Shown here: positions 9,713 to 20,822 of the stretch, in pieces
Position numbering within the stretch: position 1 is the stretch's first letter
How the letters are laid out: each line of letters starts with the position of its first letter
NCBI GenBank assembly: GCA_027946375.1
Contig: JAPEUT010000024.1
Location: forward strand, 1 to 64,000
Reading direction: 5' to 3'
Origin: Neodidymelliopsis sp. IMI 364377
Taxonomy: Eukaryota; Ascomycota; Dothideomycetes; Pleosporales; Didymellaceae
DNA length: 64,000 bases
Position numbers and translations under genes: made by a program
The notes under the pieces: model-generated
What the model was told of the DNA's origin: nothing
Databases searched by the model: none
The model's input: the letters and a program-made list of their open reading frames with translations, nothing else

Positions 9713-11750
9713 TCAAATCTCTTGGGTTGCTGTGTCGAGACTGTATTTCATGAAGTCATCTTCATCGTCAAGTAGGGACCAATCATCTCCAAGGTCGAAT
9801 TCAAAGTCGGATTGTGTGTTGGGTTGGTCGAAGTACTGTGCGTACGGGTTGTGTTGTTCAGTGAGGATGGTTGTTGCTCCTTGAACGGTCTGGGCAGGTT
9901 CTGGTGCGTTTTCGGGCGAATCTGGATCGATTGCTCCATACTCTTGGAGGAGGTTGACCATTTCTTGATAGCCTTTTTTACGGGCGAGTTGCAAAATTGT
10001 CCAATCAAAACAGCTCTGGTGCCAGATGCGCCTTTCCAGGTACTCTGATCGAAATTCCGGGTGAGTAAGGAGTTTCTTCAGAAATGTCGTATCTTGGGCT
10101 TCAATTGCGATACAAAACAGGTCCTTCCCTCCATACAACTGTGCGGAACGAAGTTCGATGATGCCGTGGTCCAATAGAATGCACCCCATCTGCGTGATGG
10201 TTTGTGCCTCTCGCAGAGCGTCGCGGATTTCAACGGACTCGTATTCTGCTAGGAGATGTACACAGTCGAGTTTTTCTGCCCAGAATGCGGACAACATGGG
10301 CGTTTGCGCTACAGTGTTCTTGGCCCTAACATCAACGCAGCTGTGACTCAGCAATAGCTTGACACCTTCAACGAAGCCATACCTTGCAGCACAATGCAGA
10401 GCAGTTTCGCCCCACCGATGAAGTCTTGAATTGATATCTGTAGTGGTGTAGCGCAGTAAAACAGACATCGTCTCTATATTCTTCCCAGAAACTGCTACAA
10501 ACAGTGCTTGGCTGAAACGGAAGTTTGGTCTCTTTGTTCGTGCTTCGCCATCATCGATGGTAGCTTGCACAGTCTGAGCGTTACCTTTCGCAGCGTTTTT
10601 CTGGAGCAGCTTGTCGAACAAGCTGCTCAGCACCTCACTATCAACCTCTTCAATAATTGGAGTCGCTAGCAGTAATCGGAAACATGCTAGACTCCCTCCA
10701 ATAGCAGCGGCATAGAGTGGCGTTGCTTTGATGGGAACAATGTTCGACATAGACATCGGATGGTGGACGATGAGATATTCGAGTATCGAAGTAGCTCCCG
10801 CCTTTGCAGCTTCCCAAGCAAGCACTGTAGCTTTCTCGTCGCTGCTCCAGTTTGCAATGTCGGTATCCATAATGCTTTGAGCGAAAGCTAGATCTCCAGT
10901 TTGAGCTATGTGGTCCATGATTCCTCTCGCCTTCCAATATCCAAATTGTGCCCCGGCTTCGAGGAGAAGTATGAAGCAGTCTAAACTTCGCCCCAACACG
11001 GCTTCTGCGGCAGCATTCAAGATGCGTCTTCCATTAACTTGGGTGTCCTTGTTTTGTCGAGCACCTTTTGCTAAGAGGAACTGCACCGTTGCCGTCTGAC
11101 CTGCTCGTGCAGCACAATGTAGCGCAGTCTTCCCATCTTCAGTTTCAATGTTGATGTCTGCCCCTACGTTCGAAGCGTATGTCAAGTAAGCAATATTTCC
11201 GATGGTTGCTGCTTGCATAAACCGGGATCGACTGATTACAGGTTGCAATGCGTCATGTGCAACATCTCTTGTTGCAGTTTGTCCAACACTGCTGCAGCTC
11301 TTTCCAGATATGGTTCTTAGATGGGCTTTCTTGATGTGCTGTGCAAGATTGTCTTTTCTTTTTGCTCGGAAACTACACCCGGCGATGTTACAACTATACT
11401 TCTCATAGCCAACGCGATGTCGGGCTTTGACATGTCGGGCAAGATCTGCACGAAGCCCGAAGCCTCTTGTGCAAGTATCACATATGTATGGCTTTGTATG
11501 CGTTTTGGAATGTTGGCTGCCTTGATCAATCCCATATGTAAGAATCAGTGTATTGCCATACTTACTTAAACTTGTTACGGGCATCGAAGGTTTTGGAGCA
11601 ATCTTTACATGAAAAAATCTCCAGAGACGTCATGACTGTGTTTACACTCTTCTCAAAGATCCGAGTTTGTTCAAATAGTGATGTTGTAGTATTCTTTGAG
11701 GCTGTGGTCAAAGACAACACACACTGAAGGCTAATGCTCTTGAATGCCAT
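9713..11750 (-). CDS. C2H2 zinc-finger / ankyrin-repeat protein
   Basis: Two exons, complement of 11566-11750 and 9713-11516, encode 662 residues. The N-terminal part has three zinc fingers: CKDCSKTFDARNKF with QHSKTH (completed only by splicing the 49-nt intron), CDTCTRGFGLRADLARHVKARH, and CNIAGCSFRAKRKDNLAQHIKKAH. The rest is ankyrin repeats, best seen as DGKTALHCAARAGQTATVQF, GETALHCAARYGFVEGVKLL and TPMLSAFWAEKLDCVHLLA. The C terminus is acidic. This suggests a nuclear regulator with a protein-interaction scaffold; fungal C2H2-ankyrin proteins are common but mostly uncharacterised. The start at 11750 is the first ATG of the open exon. It is head-to-head with another C2H2 gene 323 bases away. 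Confidence 0.86.
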
Positions 11751-12073
11751 GGCTAGGGTGGGGCTACGCCCTCGAGACTAGCGCGGGGCGTTTGACTTGT
11801 TTCTGATTGGTCGGGCATCGCTTACGGTATATTCCTGTACAGTACGAAGTACATCGTACGTGCCCACAGCTCATCCTAATAGTCACTTCACGCCCAACAC
11901 CCAACATCACCTCTGCTTCCGACAGCTCGTCCACCGAACCACTACGTCTGTACCTATCCTACAAGCGACCTTTCTCACAGCAAGGATTGTAGACTTGAGC
12001 CACACTAGCTCTCCAAACTCCTTCGTCGTCGTCTATAAAGTTGCTCCACCGACCATACACTCGTTCCATACAG
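11751..12073. promoter_or_regulatory. Shared promoter of two C2H2 genes
   Basis: A 323-bp divergent region. A TATA-like element (TATAAA, 12034-12039) sits only 35 bases before the ATG of the rightward gene, implying a very short leader if it is used. Confidence 0.5.
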
Positions 12074-12988
12074 ATGGAAAACGCGGTATTGCAAAGTCCT
12101 CAACGAGAGTGCTCACCTGAAGCTACTGGTCTCGATGGGGGTTTAGATGATGCCTGGAGCTTTGGCCATCATCAGGCTGAAAAGTAAGCACTTTTTTTTT
12201 TAACACTCTGCAGTTATGCCTTTTCGAGTGAACTCCACCTAGCCGCTCCTGGGCTGGTCGCAAATCTGCCATGCATCAACTGCGGGGACCACCATGATCT
12301 GTTCAGTGCCTCCGTCGCGGGCCACGAAGCACCCCAGCCTCTCGGATCTTCCACTCCTCCAACCTACCCTTTCCTGTCGGACAGAGACTTTGGTCAAACA
12401 CTCCAGGTAGATCATACCTTGCAACCTACCTTTGATCAATACGCTGCAGTCTCATGTGAGGGCTCGGGGTTTCTCGACCTCCAGCCTAGCACTCAGTTCT
12501 GGGACGATGAATTGACATTGGTGGACTCCAACGCGTTTGCAAGCTCCATAAAGATTCCGGAAAAGGAAGGAATTACCCTGCAGGGATTTGATGAGCAACC
12601 CATCGCCGCCAGCTCCACGATGGACCCTACTGTTGCTCTTTTTGAAGACCCTCACCTATTCAGCATGCCTCCAGTGCTCACGCAGAATTTTGCACCACTA
12701 CTGGCTTTGTTCGAAGCACAGCTAGGGTTCATGCCCGACGCCAATCCGGACGTTCCATCGGTTGGTCTTCCAGCCACTAACGCAGACGCACCGCTCTCCT
12801 GCCCTCAGGGCTGTCCTGGAACCTTCAAGCGCTCGGGTGATTACCGTCGCCACATGAAGAAGCACGCTACGCCCAGGTTCAAGTGTGCCGTCTTCGATTG
12901 TAACAAGACCTTCTATCGAGCTGACAAGCTTCGCGACCATTACAGGCAGGGACACAAGGACATGTCGCAGGCTCTCTTGTATCACTGA
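12074..12988 (+). CDS. Small C2H2 zinc-finger protein
   Basis: A 294-residue protein with two C-terminal zinc fingers: CPQGCPGTFKRSGDYRRHMKKH and CAVFDCNKTFYRADKLRDHYRQGH. The N-terminal two thirds is acidic and unstructured (for example FWDDELTLVDSN), consistent with a transcription factor activation region; no specific orthologue is recognised. The ATG at 12074 joins the main frame only if a 30-nt intron at 12184-12213 (GTAAGC to CTGCAG with an internal T-run) is removed; otherwise the frame stops at once. That intron is unusually short, so the first exon is the weak part of the model. The next in-frame ATG, near 12619, would leave the fingers intact. Function is unknown beyond presumed DNA binding. 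Confidence 0.72.
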
Positions 12989-13963
12989 TAGGCCATGGCG
13001 AGACATCTTGAGGTTTCTTTATCTCACAAACACAGTCATTGTAGCTCTGGGATCTTGGATTACTCGTCACTCTTTTGTTATGTAGGCGTTTAGGCGTTAG
13101 ATCAATTACTTTGCTTTCCCCAACTTCTCCGTACGTTAGAGTGACAGCCTTGACCAACCACAAAACCTCTCCACTTCCCTATACCCTCTGCAAAGACCCA
13201 GGCCCAACTCCTAACTCTCCCAACCTCCATCCATCCCCAACCCCCAAGTTCTGACCACAGCACCCGCATCTCAGCCTCGTCTCCTTACCCCTGTCCACTA
13301 ATGCAAGCCTGCCAACACATCACGACGCCACAACGCAGAACAAAAGCGGTGAGTACGCACCTTTCCCTGCCCAACCATTGACCAACAACACACTTCTGCG
13401 CCTCCACTTCCTCTGTGCCCTTTCGCTTATTGCGACATTTGATTGGCTTCATGTGCCCCTTTTTGCCCTCTTGCGCCCTCTATGGTGTGATGTCAGCTGA
13501 AGGAGGATTGAGAGATGTTTCACATCAGGAGTTTATTGTGCTGTGGGCTCAGGCTGGCGAGCTGTGATGACGTTCTGATGTTGAGGGTGTTTTGGGGCTA
13601 GGTGGTGGTCAGCCTTGTGGCGGGGTAGGAGGCTGAGGGAATACGAGGTTGTCTCGAGATACTAGTGATACCGAATCTTTCTGCTACAGACGGGGCACAA
13701 AGATTGAGATTGCATTAGGCCTTGGGATATGGTAAGGTTTGCAGGAAACTAGGCTCTATGTGTAAGCAGAGATATCATGGTTTGGAGTGGTAGAGAGCAG
13801 CTAGGTGAAGGAGCGTGGAAAGCGGGTTATTCCTGGTGTTGTAAGAATCTCGAGTAATATCTATCACTGTAAATTTAGAGTGGGACACAGATGCAACTGC
13901 AGAATGTGATTGACAAAAAACATTGGGTATCATAACTACTAAATATTCAAAAGCCACCATGTC
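12989..13963. other. Intergenic, possible non-coding transcript
   Basis: No protein gene is supported. A C-rich stretch (13180-13330) leads to AAAGCG followed by GTGAGTACG at 13350, a good splice donor, but no frame continues sensibly. Downstream, a TGATGA box-C-like motif (about 13565) and a CTGA box-D-like motif (about 13632) occur 65 bases apart without an obvious terminal stem. Confidence 0.4.
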
Positions 13964-15301
13964 TCACGAAGCCAGCTCCGACAGAGTAGAGCGAATGTAC
14001 GACCAAAGCGACGTCCTCTTCGTCACCTGATCAACCTGAGCTTGCTGCATCGCACGCTGGATGTCTTCAATCTGGGCCTGCCAGTTCAGTACTGCATCCT
14101 TCTCGTCTCTAATAGCTGGGTCATTCGGTGCCAGAGCAGCTGCCAGTTCAACGAGTGTAACTGCTTTGACTACGTTCACACTCGTGCGCATCAAACGCAG
14201 ACACCTTGCCTGCCTAAAAAGCATCTTCGAAGCCTGCTCATTACTTGGTGTCCATGTCGCATCAGCGTGCTGTGCAAACCGTGCACTGGCAGTCTCGCAT
14301 TTTCTGAGATGTTGCCAGCTCATTGCGCCATTGCGTTCGGCGATGGCGCGATGCGTGTGATTGCTCGTCATGTCCACCTGCAGAAACGCCGCACGCAAAA
14401 GATTCAGGGTGAAGTACAGGTCTGCGGTTGAGTTCACAAAGTCTTGGCCGCCCATTTGCTTGAGACTGAGCCAGGAGGAACTGTGACGCATGCGCTCGAG
14501 CGTACGCATGGAGTAGGCCCAGGATTCAGATGCGGAGTAAAAATCGTTGTTTTGCCACTGGCGCTTGCCGACGTCAGTACCAGTGTGGATGGACTCAAGA
14601 GTGGCTTTAGGGTCCGTCCAGCGTGGTTGCGCAACTTGAGATATGACGCCTGCGGCGATCTGGGTCGAGACAGGACCGCTAATGTTGAGATCGGAAATGC
14701 CGCGGACGTACGAGGCGATTGGCTCGAGAAGATGTTGTTGAATTGCTGGTGTGAGCATCTCTGAGTGAAAAGGGTTGAAAGAGATGGATGCGTGGATGGA
14801 GAGGTGCTCGTTCGCCGTCGCGTTAGCCTCCGTCATCGCACTCTCAATGTCCAGTTGTCGGCAAAGGTACGGCAGGTCAGCGCGCAACACCATGATTTCG
14901 TGCTCGGAGAAGTTCAGGGCGCTGGCTAAAATTGCGGGTTTCGAGAGGGTCAAGTGCATAAGGTAGCCCTCGAACTGCCTTGCTTTGCGTTGGTCGGTTG
15001 TGACAGCTGGGATTCTTTCATCTCCGAGGAACAAGTTGTCGATATCTAGACCTTTGCAAGTGACGCGCACAAACTGATTGCGCCTCATCGTATAATCGAA
15101 AGCTTCTGCGTGCACTTGTTTGTTGGTACGCAGAAGTGCCATCGCATCGTAACTCGGCGATCGCTTGCGTAACCCGCCAACGAACTCAGGCTCGTACTCA
15201 GACTTGTCGTTCCACGAACATAGTAACAGATCGTAAACACTGTTGCGAATTTCTCCGGGTAGATCCAGAAATCGAAACGGCTGCATGGATAGACAGGACA
15301 T
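13964..15301 (-). CDS. 2EXR/F-box-like hypothetical protein
   Basis: Single-exon gene of 445 residues from ATG 15301 (the frame is open to 15361). Near the N terminus is FRFLDLPGEIRNSVYDLLL, the motif shared by fungal 2EXR and F-box-like proteins, followed by ALLRTNKQVHAEA, the usual second half of that module. The remainder has no recognisable catalytic motif. Large families of such proteins in Pezizomycotina are thought to be adaptors or are uncharacterised; the role here is unknown. The upstream 20 residues in the longer frame (histidine-rich) are probably leader sequence. Confidence 0.72.
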   Translation of the reverse strand: MSCLSMQPFRFLDLPGEIRNSVYDLLLCSWNDKSEYEPEFVGGLRKRSPSYDAMALLRTNKQVHAEAFDYTMRRNQFVRVTCKGLDIDNLFLGDERIPAVTTDQRKARQFEGYLMHLTLSKPAILASALNFSEHEIMVLRADLPYLCRQLDIESAMTEANATANEHLSIHASISFNPFHSEMLTPAIQQHLLEPIASYVRGISDLNISGPVSTQIAAGVISQVAQPRWTDPKATLESIHTGTDVGKRQWQNNDFYSASESWAYSMRTLERMRHSSSWLSLKQMGGQDFVNSTADLYFTLNLLRAAFLQVDMTSNHTHRAIAERNGAMSWQHLRKCETASARFAQHADATWTPSNEQASKMLFRQARCLRLMRTSVNVVKAVTLVELAAALAPNDPAIRDEKDAVLNWQAQIEDIQRAMQQAQVDQVTKRTSLWSYIRSTLSELAS

Positions 15302-16296
15302 GGTTGCGGGGAGTCTTCTCAAATTTCGGTGGTTGTGGCAAGCGTGGGTCGATAAATGCAAAGTTCTGTTGTGGGGTATTCGTTGCTTCGGTATGTGTTG
15401 CTATGGATGTCGAAGGTAGCACTTTGTCGCTAAGGGTAACGTCAATGATCAAAGAAGGATGTCGCTGTGGAAGTGTCGCTATGGAAATTGTTGCAATGGA
15501 GGTATCTCGCACTTATACGCAAGTCAAAGGAGGTAATGTCGGTGAACTAAGGATTTGATTTGGTTAAGGACTCGGGGAAAGAAGAAATTTCGTGTCAAAG
15601 CTCAAGCTTCAAGTACGGCGTTTGTTTTGGGCGATTCGCAATATTCTCGCGCAACGACCGGGAGTACGCCTTCTCTTAAGTTTCACCACAGACCTCGCCT
15701 AGCAATCTCTCTCTAACTCCACTAGTATAGGCTTGTAAGGTTGTCCGGTTCTGGCGGATGGAGAGGCCAGGCAATAAGAAGGAGGACATGCGGAGAAATG
15801 AGGAATATGAGACTAAGGACTGCGGGATGATGTCGGTCAAGTGCGCCTTCCTAGATTGAGTCTTAGTTTACCCGGCACCCGAGGCCCCTTCCCCAGCTCT
15901 TTCCGTCGGGCAAGCATCCGCTCCCGCGGCAGTGACGGTCTTTACTCGACATCTGCTCGGAGAAGGGGAGATTAGTCGGGTTGGAGGTCACTATGGATCT
16001 GCACTGACTAGAGGAGCTTCTTTACGCAGAAAACCAGGCGAGAATATCAAGCGAAGTGAATGACTGTGATCGATGTCGGGTATAGAAGGTGTGGAGACCA
16101 CAGTTGCTAGCAGCTCACTGAAAGACGCGGATCCGCATTTGGTCGACCAGGATCGTTTGAAGAAATAGAACATGGTATCCATTCAGCTGCATCACACAAG
16201 CTACTGCAAAACGCCAACTCCAAATTCCAGGCTACTCTACTTGTCCAATATCCACATTAAGGCATAAGATCGTACGCTTCTCGAACCCACTGCCTC
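15302..16296. other. Intergenic, nothing recognised
   Basis: About 1 kb between two leftward genes. It should hold the promoter of the 2EXR gene and the 3' flank of MCM3. I see no supported ORF, tRNA or repeat. Confidence 0.6.
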
Positions 16297-19104
16297 TTAG
16301 ATCTTGTACACAATACCACCAGAGTACATGATCTTGTTTCGCTCACTGAGTGTCTCGAGTGCTTTCTCGGCTTCGTCTGCATCGAATGCCTGCCTCCCTG
16401 CACCACCACCCAACCTCGCGTTCACGGCAGCAACAAGGGGTTCGACATCCGCAGCATCGTTGGCAAATAATGGGCCGTCGATCAGTTGACCGAGGGCTGT
16501 CTGGAAAACCTGCAGACGCGCTGGCGTGAGATCTTGAGATTCTTGTGACTCGGTCTGTGTGGGTGGGAGCTGTGACTCTGGATGCGAAGATGCTGCGCTG
16601 ACCTGAGAAGAAGGATCAGCACGCGATGACTGAGTCCGACCTGTTGGGCGTTGAGTAGTGCGTTGTGTTCTGGGCGTGACGCGGTAGAGTTCGTCGTCTT
16701 CTTCCTCTTCGTCTTCCTCAGCTAGCGCTGATGTGCGTGTGACTGTTGTGCGTTGGCTACGAGTAGAAGGACCACCAGTACGTGGTGTTGCTGTTGTCTC
16801 CTGCTCATCGCCGTCTTCATCGTCATCGTCGGATTCGCCTTCATCTGTCGACATGGCATCGGGGTCACGAGCGGTCCGTCTTCGCTTGCGGCGGTCATCT
16901 TCGACAACCTCTTTGAATAGGGCAAAGCGCAGGATCTGCTCTGCAACGTCTGCGTCCTTCTGCTCAACTCTCTTTGACAGGCGAGACTTTGCGTGAGCGG
17001 TCGAGAGACGGATAAGTGTCTCAAGAGTACGGGCTGTGATGGGTGAAGTACGGCGAGTGCCTGAATCAAGCTCGTCGTTTCGAAGTGCAGAGTAGGTGGC
17101 AACGATGTGATCCGCTGCACCCTTAGTAAGGATTGGCTTTTCGCGCTTCGCGTACTGGATGTACTTCTTGATGAAAGGGATACTAAGAACTTCAGTTCTC
17201 CTTGATGAGCCTCGACCGACTGTGACAGTAACTCCAGAGTGAAGCATGGGGTTGAACTTCTCGTAAACGTCTGTCGGACGATTGGCATCAGCGTCAGTAT
17301 CAAGACCAACGCCAAGAAGCTGAGCACCATCCTCACGAACAGGCGCTCCCTCTTCGGTACCTGGCTGCCGGTAGCGATGCATACGAAGAACGTGCTCCGA
17401 AATCTGCCTGTCACGAGCATCTTCGATGTCATCAGTAACAACGAAGAGTAAATCGAAACGGGAGAGGAGGGAGTCAGGAAGTGCAATGTTGCGATGCGGA
17501 TCCTTGTGGATGTCGTACTGGCCGAAGATAGGGTTCGCGGCAGCGATGACACTGCAACGAGCGTTGAGAGAGGTGTGAATGCCAGCTTTGGCGATCGTGA
17601 CAGTCTGCTGTTCCATCACTTCGTGGATGGCAACACGATCGACATCGGACATTTTGTCAAACTCATCGATACAGACAACACCTCGATCGGCCAAGACCAT
17701 GGCACCAGCCTCCAGGCGACGCTCACCAGTCTCCTTGTCTGATGTGACGGCAGCTGTTAGACCAACGCCCGAAGATCCACGACCAGTCGTGGCAATGGCC
17801 AGAGGGGCAGTGTTGAGAACAAAGCGTAACAACTGTGACTTGGCTGTCGAGGGATCACCGACCATGAGGATGTTAATATCTCCCCTCAGATGGGTGCCGT
17901 TGTCGAGGTTCTTCTCCTGACCTCCTAGAAGCAGCAGCAGAATAGCCTTCTTGATGTAATCGTGACCGTAGATAGAGGGTGCTAGGGACTGCGAAAGTAG
18001 TTCGAAGACACGCTTGCCCTTCGCGATCTTGTTGATGTTGCGAATGTCAGTATCCGTGATGCTGACTTGGGCAATACCACCTCCTGATTTGGAAGATAGC
18101 AGGATGACGTTGTTCGCAAGGATCAGTGTACGGAAGGTCGAGCTGCCTGCGCCAGCATTTCGGTTGCCGAGAGATCGATAGATGCCAACGAGCTGGATAC
18201 GGTCACCAGGCTTTACGCGATCGACTAGATCGTCGTCCATGATAACGTCGACAGAACGTGGCAGCTGACCGGCAGGTGCGCGCTCAGGCATCTCTTGGAT
18301 GGAAACAGTCTGGTGATCTCTGTAGATGCAGTAGCCGTACTCAGTAACGAGCTGTTTCCGTTAGTCTTTATCCTCTCGCCGTGTCTCGCAAGTTGCTCAC
18401 TGGATTGCCTTCTTCGTCTTCTGTGGGGTATACACTTGTGCTCGCAGCGCCTGTTGTCATGGTCTGGTCTCTGTACTCGCGGAAGTGGAACTTTTGCTTG
18501 TTCTCGTTGTAGTGAACACTCTTGACTACCTTCGGCCTGACCAGCGATGTCTTTGTGACGATACCCTCCAACGACACCATGTGGTTGAGCTGGTTGGAGC
18601 TGAGCGTGCGCGGGTTGCACGAGTACTCGCCGAAGCTGCCAATGTAGGCACAGTAGTATACGACATCAGGGCCAGACTCAGACTTGGGACGGTCGGTGAA
18701 CGCTTCGACGACGCTCTTGAGCGCGCGGTCGAAGGCTTCTGCGAAGTCGAAGGGTTGATTTAAAAGGCCGTCGGCCAGCTCGCGGTTGTGTGCTCGGATC
18801 TCATCGATGCTGACCTGACTGGTGTTAGTGCACTTGCGCATTACTTAGACGTCTTTGACATACTGTGAGTCTCCTCTGGCTCCTGTTGAGCATCACCAGA
18901 ATGTCTGGTCGGTAGCTGAGCGTGTCAATCTGTGCTTTGTTTACTTTACACTTTCAAGGTCATACCTTCGTCGTGAGACATCGTCTACACAACCGTTAAC
19001 GACAACACTTCCTGAAGACATAAAGCAGACATACCTGGGTCCAAGAACTCCTGTGCAAGACGGATGCGCCTGCGCACCTCCTCGTCTCTGATCACCTCGG
19101 TCAT
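16297..19104 (-). CDS. mcm3: DNA replication licensing helicase subunit MCM3
   Basis: One of six subunits of the MCM2-7 replicative helicase, loaded at origins in G1. Exons on the complement are 19035-19104, 18864-18934, 18401-18814 and 16297-18351, giving 869 residues, as expected for fungal MCM3. The N-terminal OB region includes EYGYCIYRDHQTVSIQE, recreated by splicing, and PERAPAGQLPRSVDVI. The AAA+ core has Walker A GDPSTAKS (about residue 350), Walker B CIDEFDKM and arginine finger LLSRFDLLF. An acidic, Ser/Thr-rich linker (EDEEEEDDELY and DDDDEDGDEQE) precedes the C-terminal winged-helix region. The MCM3-specific sequence context (YGHDYIKKAILLLLLGGQEK) separates it from MCM2 and MCM4-7. 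The acceptor of intron 1 (AAAG before 18934) is non-ideal but the only one that keeps frame into YRPDILVMLNRSQRRL. ACGCG boxes lie upstream. Confidence 0.97.
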
Positions 19105-19929
19105 TGTGCAGAATCTGCCGGCTGAGCGTGTTTGCAACGACTGCTGGGTAGTCAATCGCCTCGTAACGCAACTAAACAAGCGCGAGGCGGCGAATATGGG
19201 GTATCTCAAAAAAGCACTGTCGTTGTTGACAGGGCGCAGAGGGGCAGTCTGATCGGCTGGGTAACGGACACGCGAAAACGCGCGTTGAAGCTACGCCGCT
19301 TTGGGCAGACGCGCCTTCCCACTCATCTGCACTCTTCGGGCGTAGCTTCCACCACTTGTTCACAGTTCAAAGCTCGCAGCCTAGACGCCCACTCACGCAT
19401 TCTCACACCGTATACCAAAATACTCAAAGACTTTCCAGGTACCACTCGGAGTATTTTGGAAACACTGATGAAACCACAACGCACTGCTCATCAGCTCATG
19501 ATTACTGTGTATAGCGATGAATGTTAGTGGTGCTCACGACTCATAAAGAACCGTGGTGGCCGCTGCATACAAGTACCCGTGAAACACCCTTCGTAGACGC
19601 GCTAATCGGATTGCTCCGCGTTCTCTCCGGATTTAGGACTTTAGGTGCTCAACTATCGACGTCACACTTCGACATTGGCTCGATGATAGTTGGGGCAGTA
19701 TGATTTGTATTCCGGAGTGCGTCTACCTCGTCATTGGCTAAAATGAACAATTCCGGCCAACCTCTGCTCGATGTCGACGGTTTCTGACGTGCATGCGTTG
19801 TTGACGTAAGGGCGTCTGGACCCTGACCACTATACCGGAGAAGTAGCATAAAGAGCAGGCTGGAAGCTGTGAATATAGGCGAATTTTATTATTGATCGAT
19901 TCACTACTCAGCACATCAACCAGCACATC
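19105..19929. promoter_or_regulatory. Divergent promoter MCM3 / SDR
   Basis: An 825-bp region between two divergent start codons. It contains the ACGCG cluster described separately about 165 bp from the MCM3 ATG. The half nearer the SDR has no recognised element. Confidence 0.6.
19268..19286. promoter_or_regulatory. MBF-like (MCB) ACGCG cluster upstream of MCM3
   Basis: The sequence ACACGCGAAAACGCGCGTT contains two ACGCG cores and one CGCGT on the other strand, and a further ACGCG lies at 19309-19313. In ascomycetes the MBF complex (Mbp1-Swi6/Res) binds ACGCG to drive G1/S genes including MCMs. The spacing, 165-180 bp from the MCM3 ATG, suits such a role. Binding is inferred, not shown. Confidence 0.6.
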
Positions 19930-20822
19930 ATGGCACCTCGCGTATTCCTCATCACCGGCACTTCAACCGGATTCGGAGAGGAGCTTGTAAAAATTGTATT
20001 AAAGAACGGCGACCATGTCGTCGCTACGGCTCGTAACAGTTCGAAATTGAAGTTCGACGGCGCCAACGACTCCAACAGTCTCTTGGTAGACCTCGATGTC
20101 ACCAAGAAAGAGTCGATTGACAAAGCCTTCGAAGCCGCTATCAAGAAGTTCGAGCGAATTTACGTGGTCGTGAACAACGCTGGATACGGTCTAAGCGGAC
20201 CTTTCGAGACTTTATCAGACAAGCAGCTCAGGCAGCAGATGGAAATCAACTTCTTTGGCTTGATAGACGTCACAAGAAAGGCTTTGGAGACGATGCGAGA
20301 CCTCAAGACTGGGGGTGTCATCCAGCAGGTCACCTCTATTGGAGGCCAAGTCGGTGAGTGTGCTAAACCAGACTGCAAATACCGGCTCATCGATTAGGTG
20401 TACCTTCCTTCTCGATCTATTGTGCTTCTAAGTGGGCAGTTGAGGGATTCACAGAAGCACTCTCGAAAGAGATCAAACCAGAGTGGAATATCAAGTTGAC
20501 ATGCATTGAGCCCGGCGGTTTCCGAACTGACTGGTCCGGCCGCAGTATGCAGTTTGGTGAGGTTAAGAACGACGCGTACGACCACATTGACCCAAAGAAG
20601 AACGCACAAAGCAGGAACGGTACACAGGCTGGCGATCCAGCAAAAGCCGCAAAGGTGTTCTACGACCTCGCCGTCATGGATGATCCTCCGCTTCGCTGTG
20701 TCGTCGGTACTGACGCATACTCTGTCATCAACAACAAACTGGACACATACAAGGACAGCGTCAAGAAGTTCGAGAAGTGGAGCAACAGCACCGACGTGGA
20801 CGGTTACAAGGCTCCCAGCTAG
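19930..20822 (+). CDS. Short-chain dehydrogenase/reductase
   Basis: A classical SDR of 282 residues from two exons (19930-20353 and 20398-20822; 44-nt intron). The N-terminal Rossmann motif TGTSTGFG begins at residue 9; the NNAGYG motif, a catalytic serine in TSIGGQ and the active-site YCASK follow in order, and PGGFRTDW is the usual post-catalytic element. The arginine in TARN suggests NADP(H) preference. Fungal relatives are annotated as oxidoreductases acting on small carbonyls or alcohols; the substrate cannot be told from sequence. There is no signal peptide or membrane anchor, so it is probably cytosolic. It is divergent from MCM3, an unrelated gene. Confidence 0.93.

Noticed and set aside
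16722..17552. 276-codon frame overlapping MCM3 on the same strand in another phase
   Set aside because: Ser/Leu-rich shadow translation of the MCM3 AAA+ core.
18935..19034. Extra MCM3 micro-exon encoding an Arg-rich segment (around 18960-18980)
   Set aside because: Including it breaks the frame or requires a 15-20-nt intron; the simple 100-nt intron keeps the MCM3 frame.
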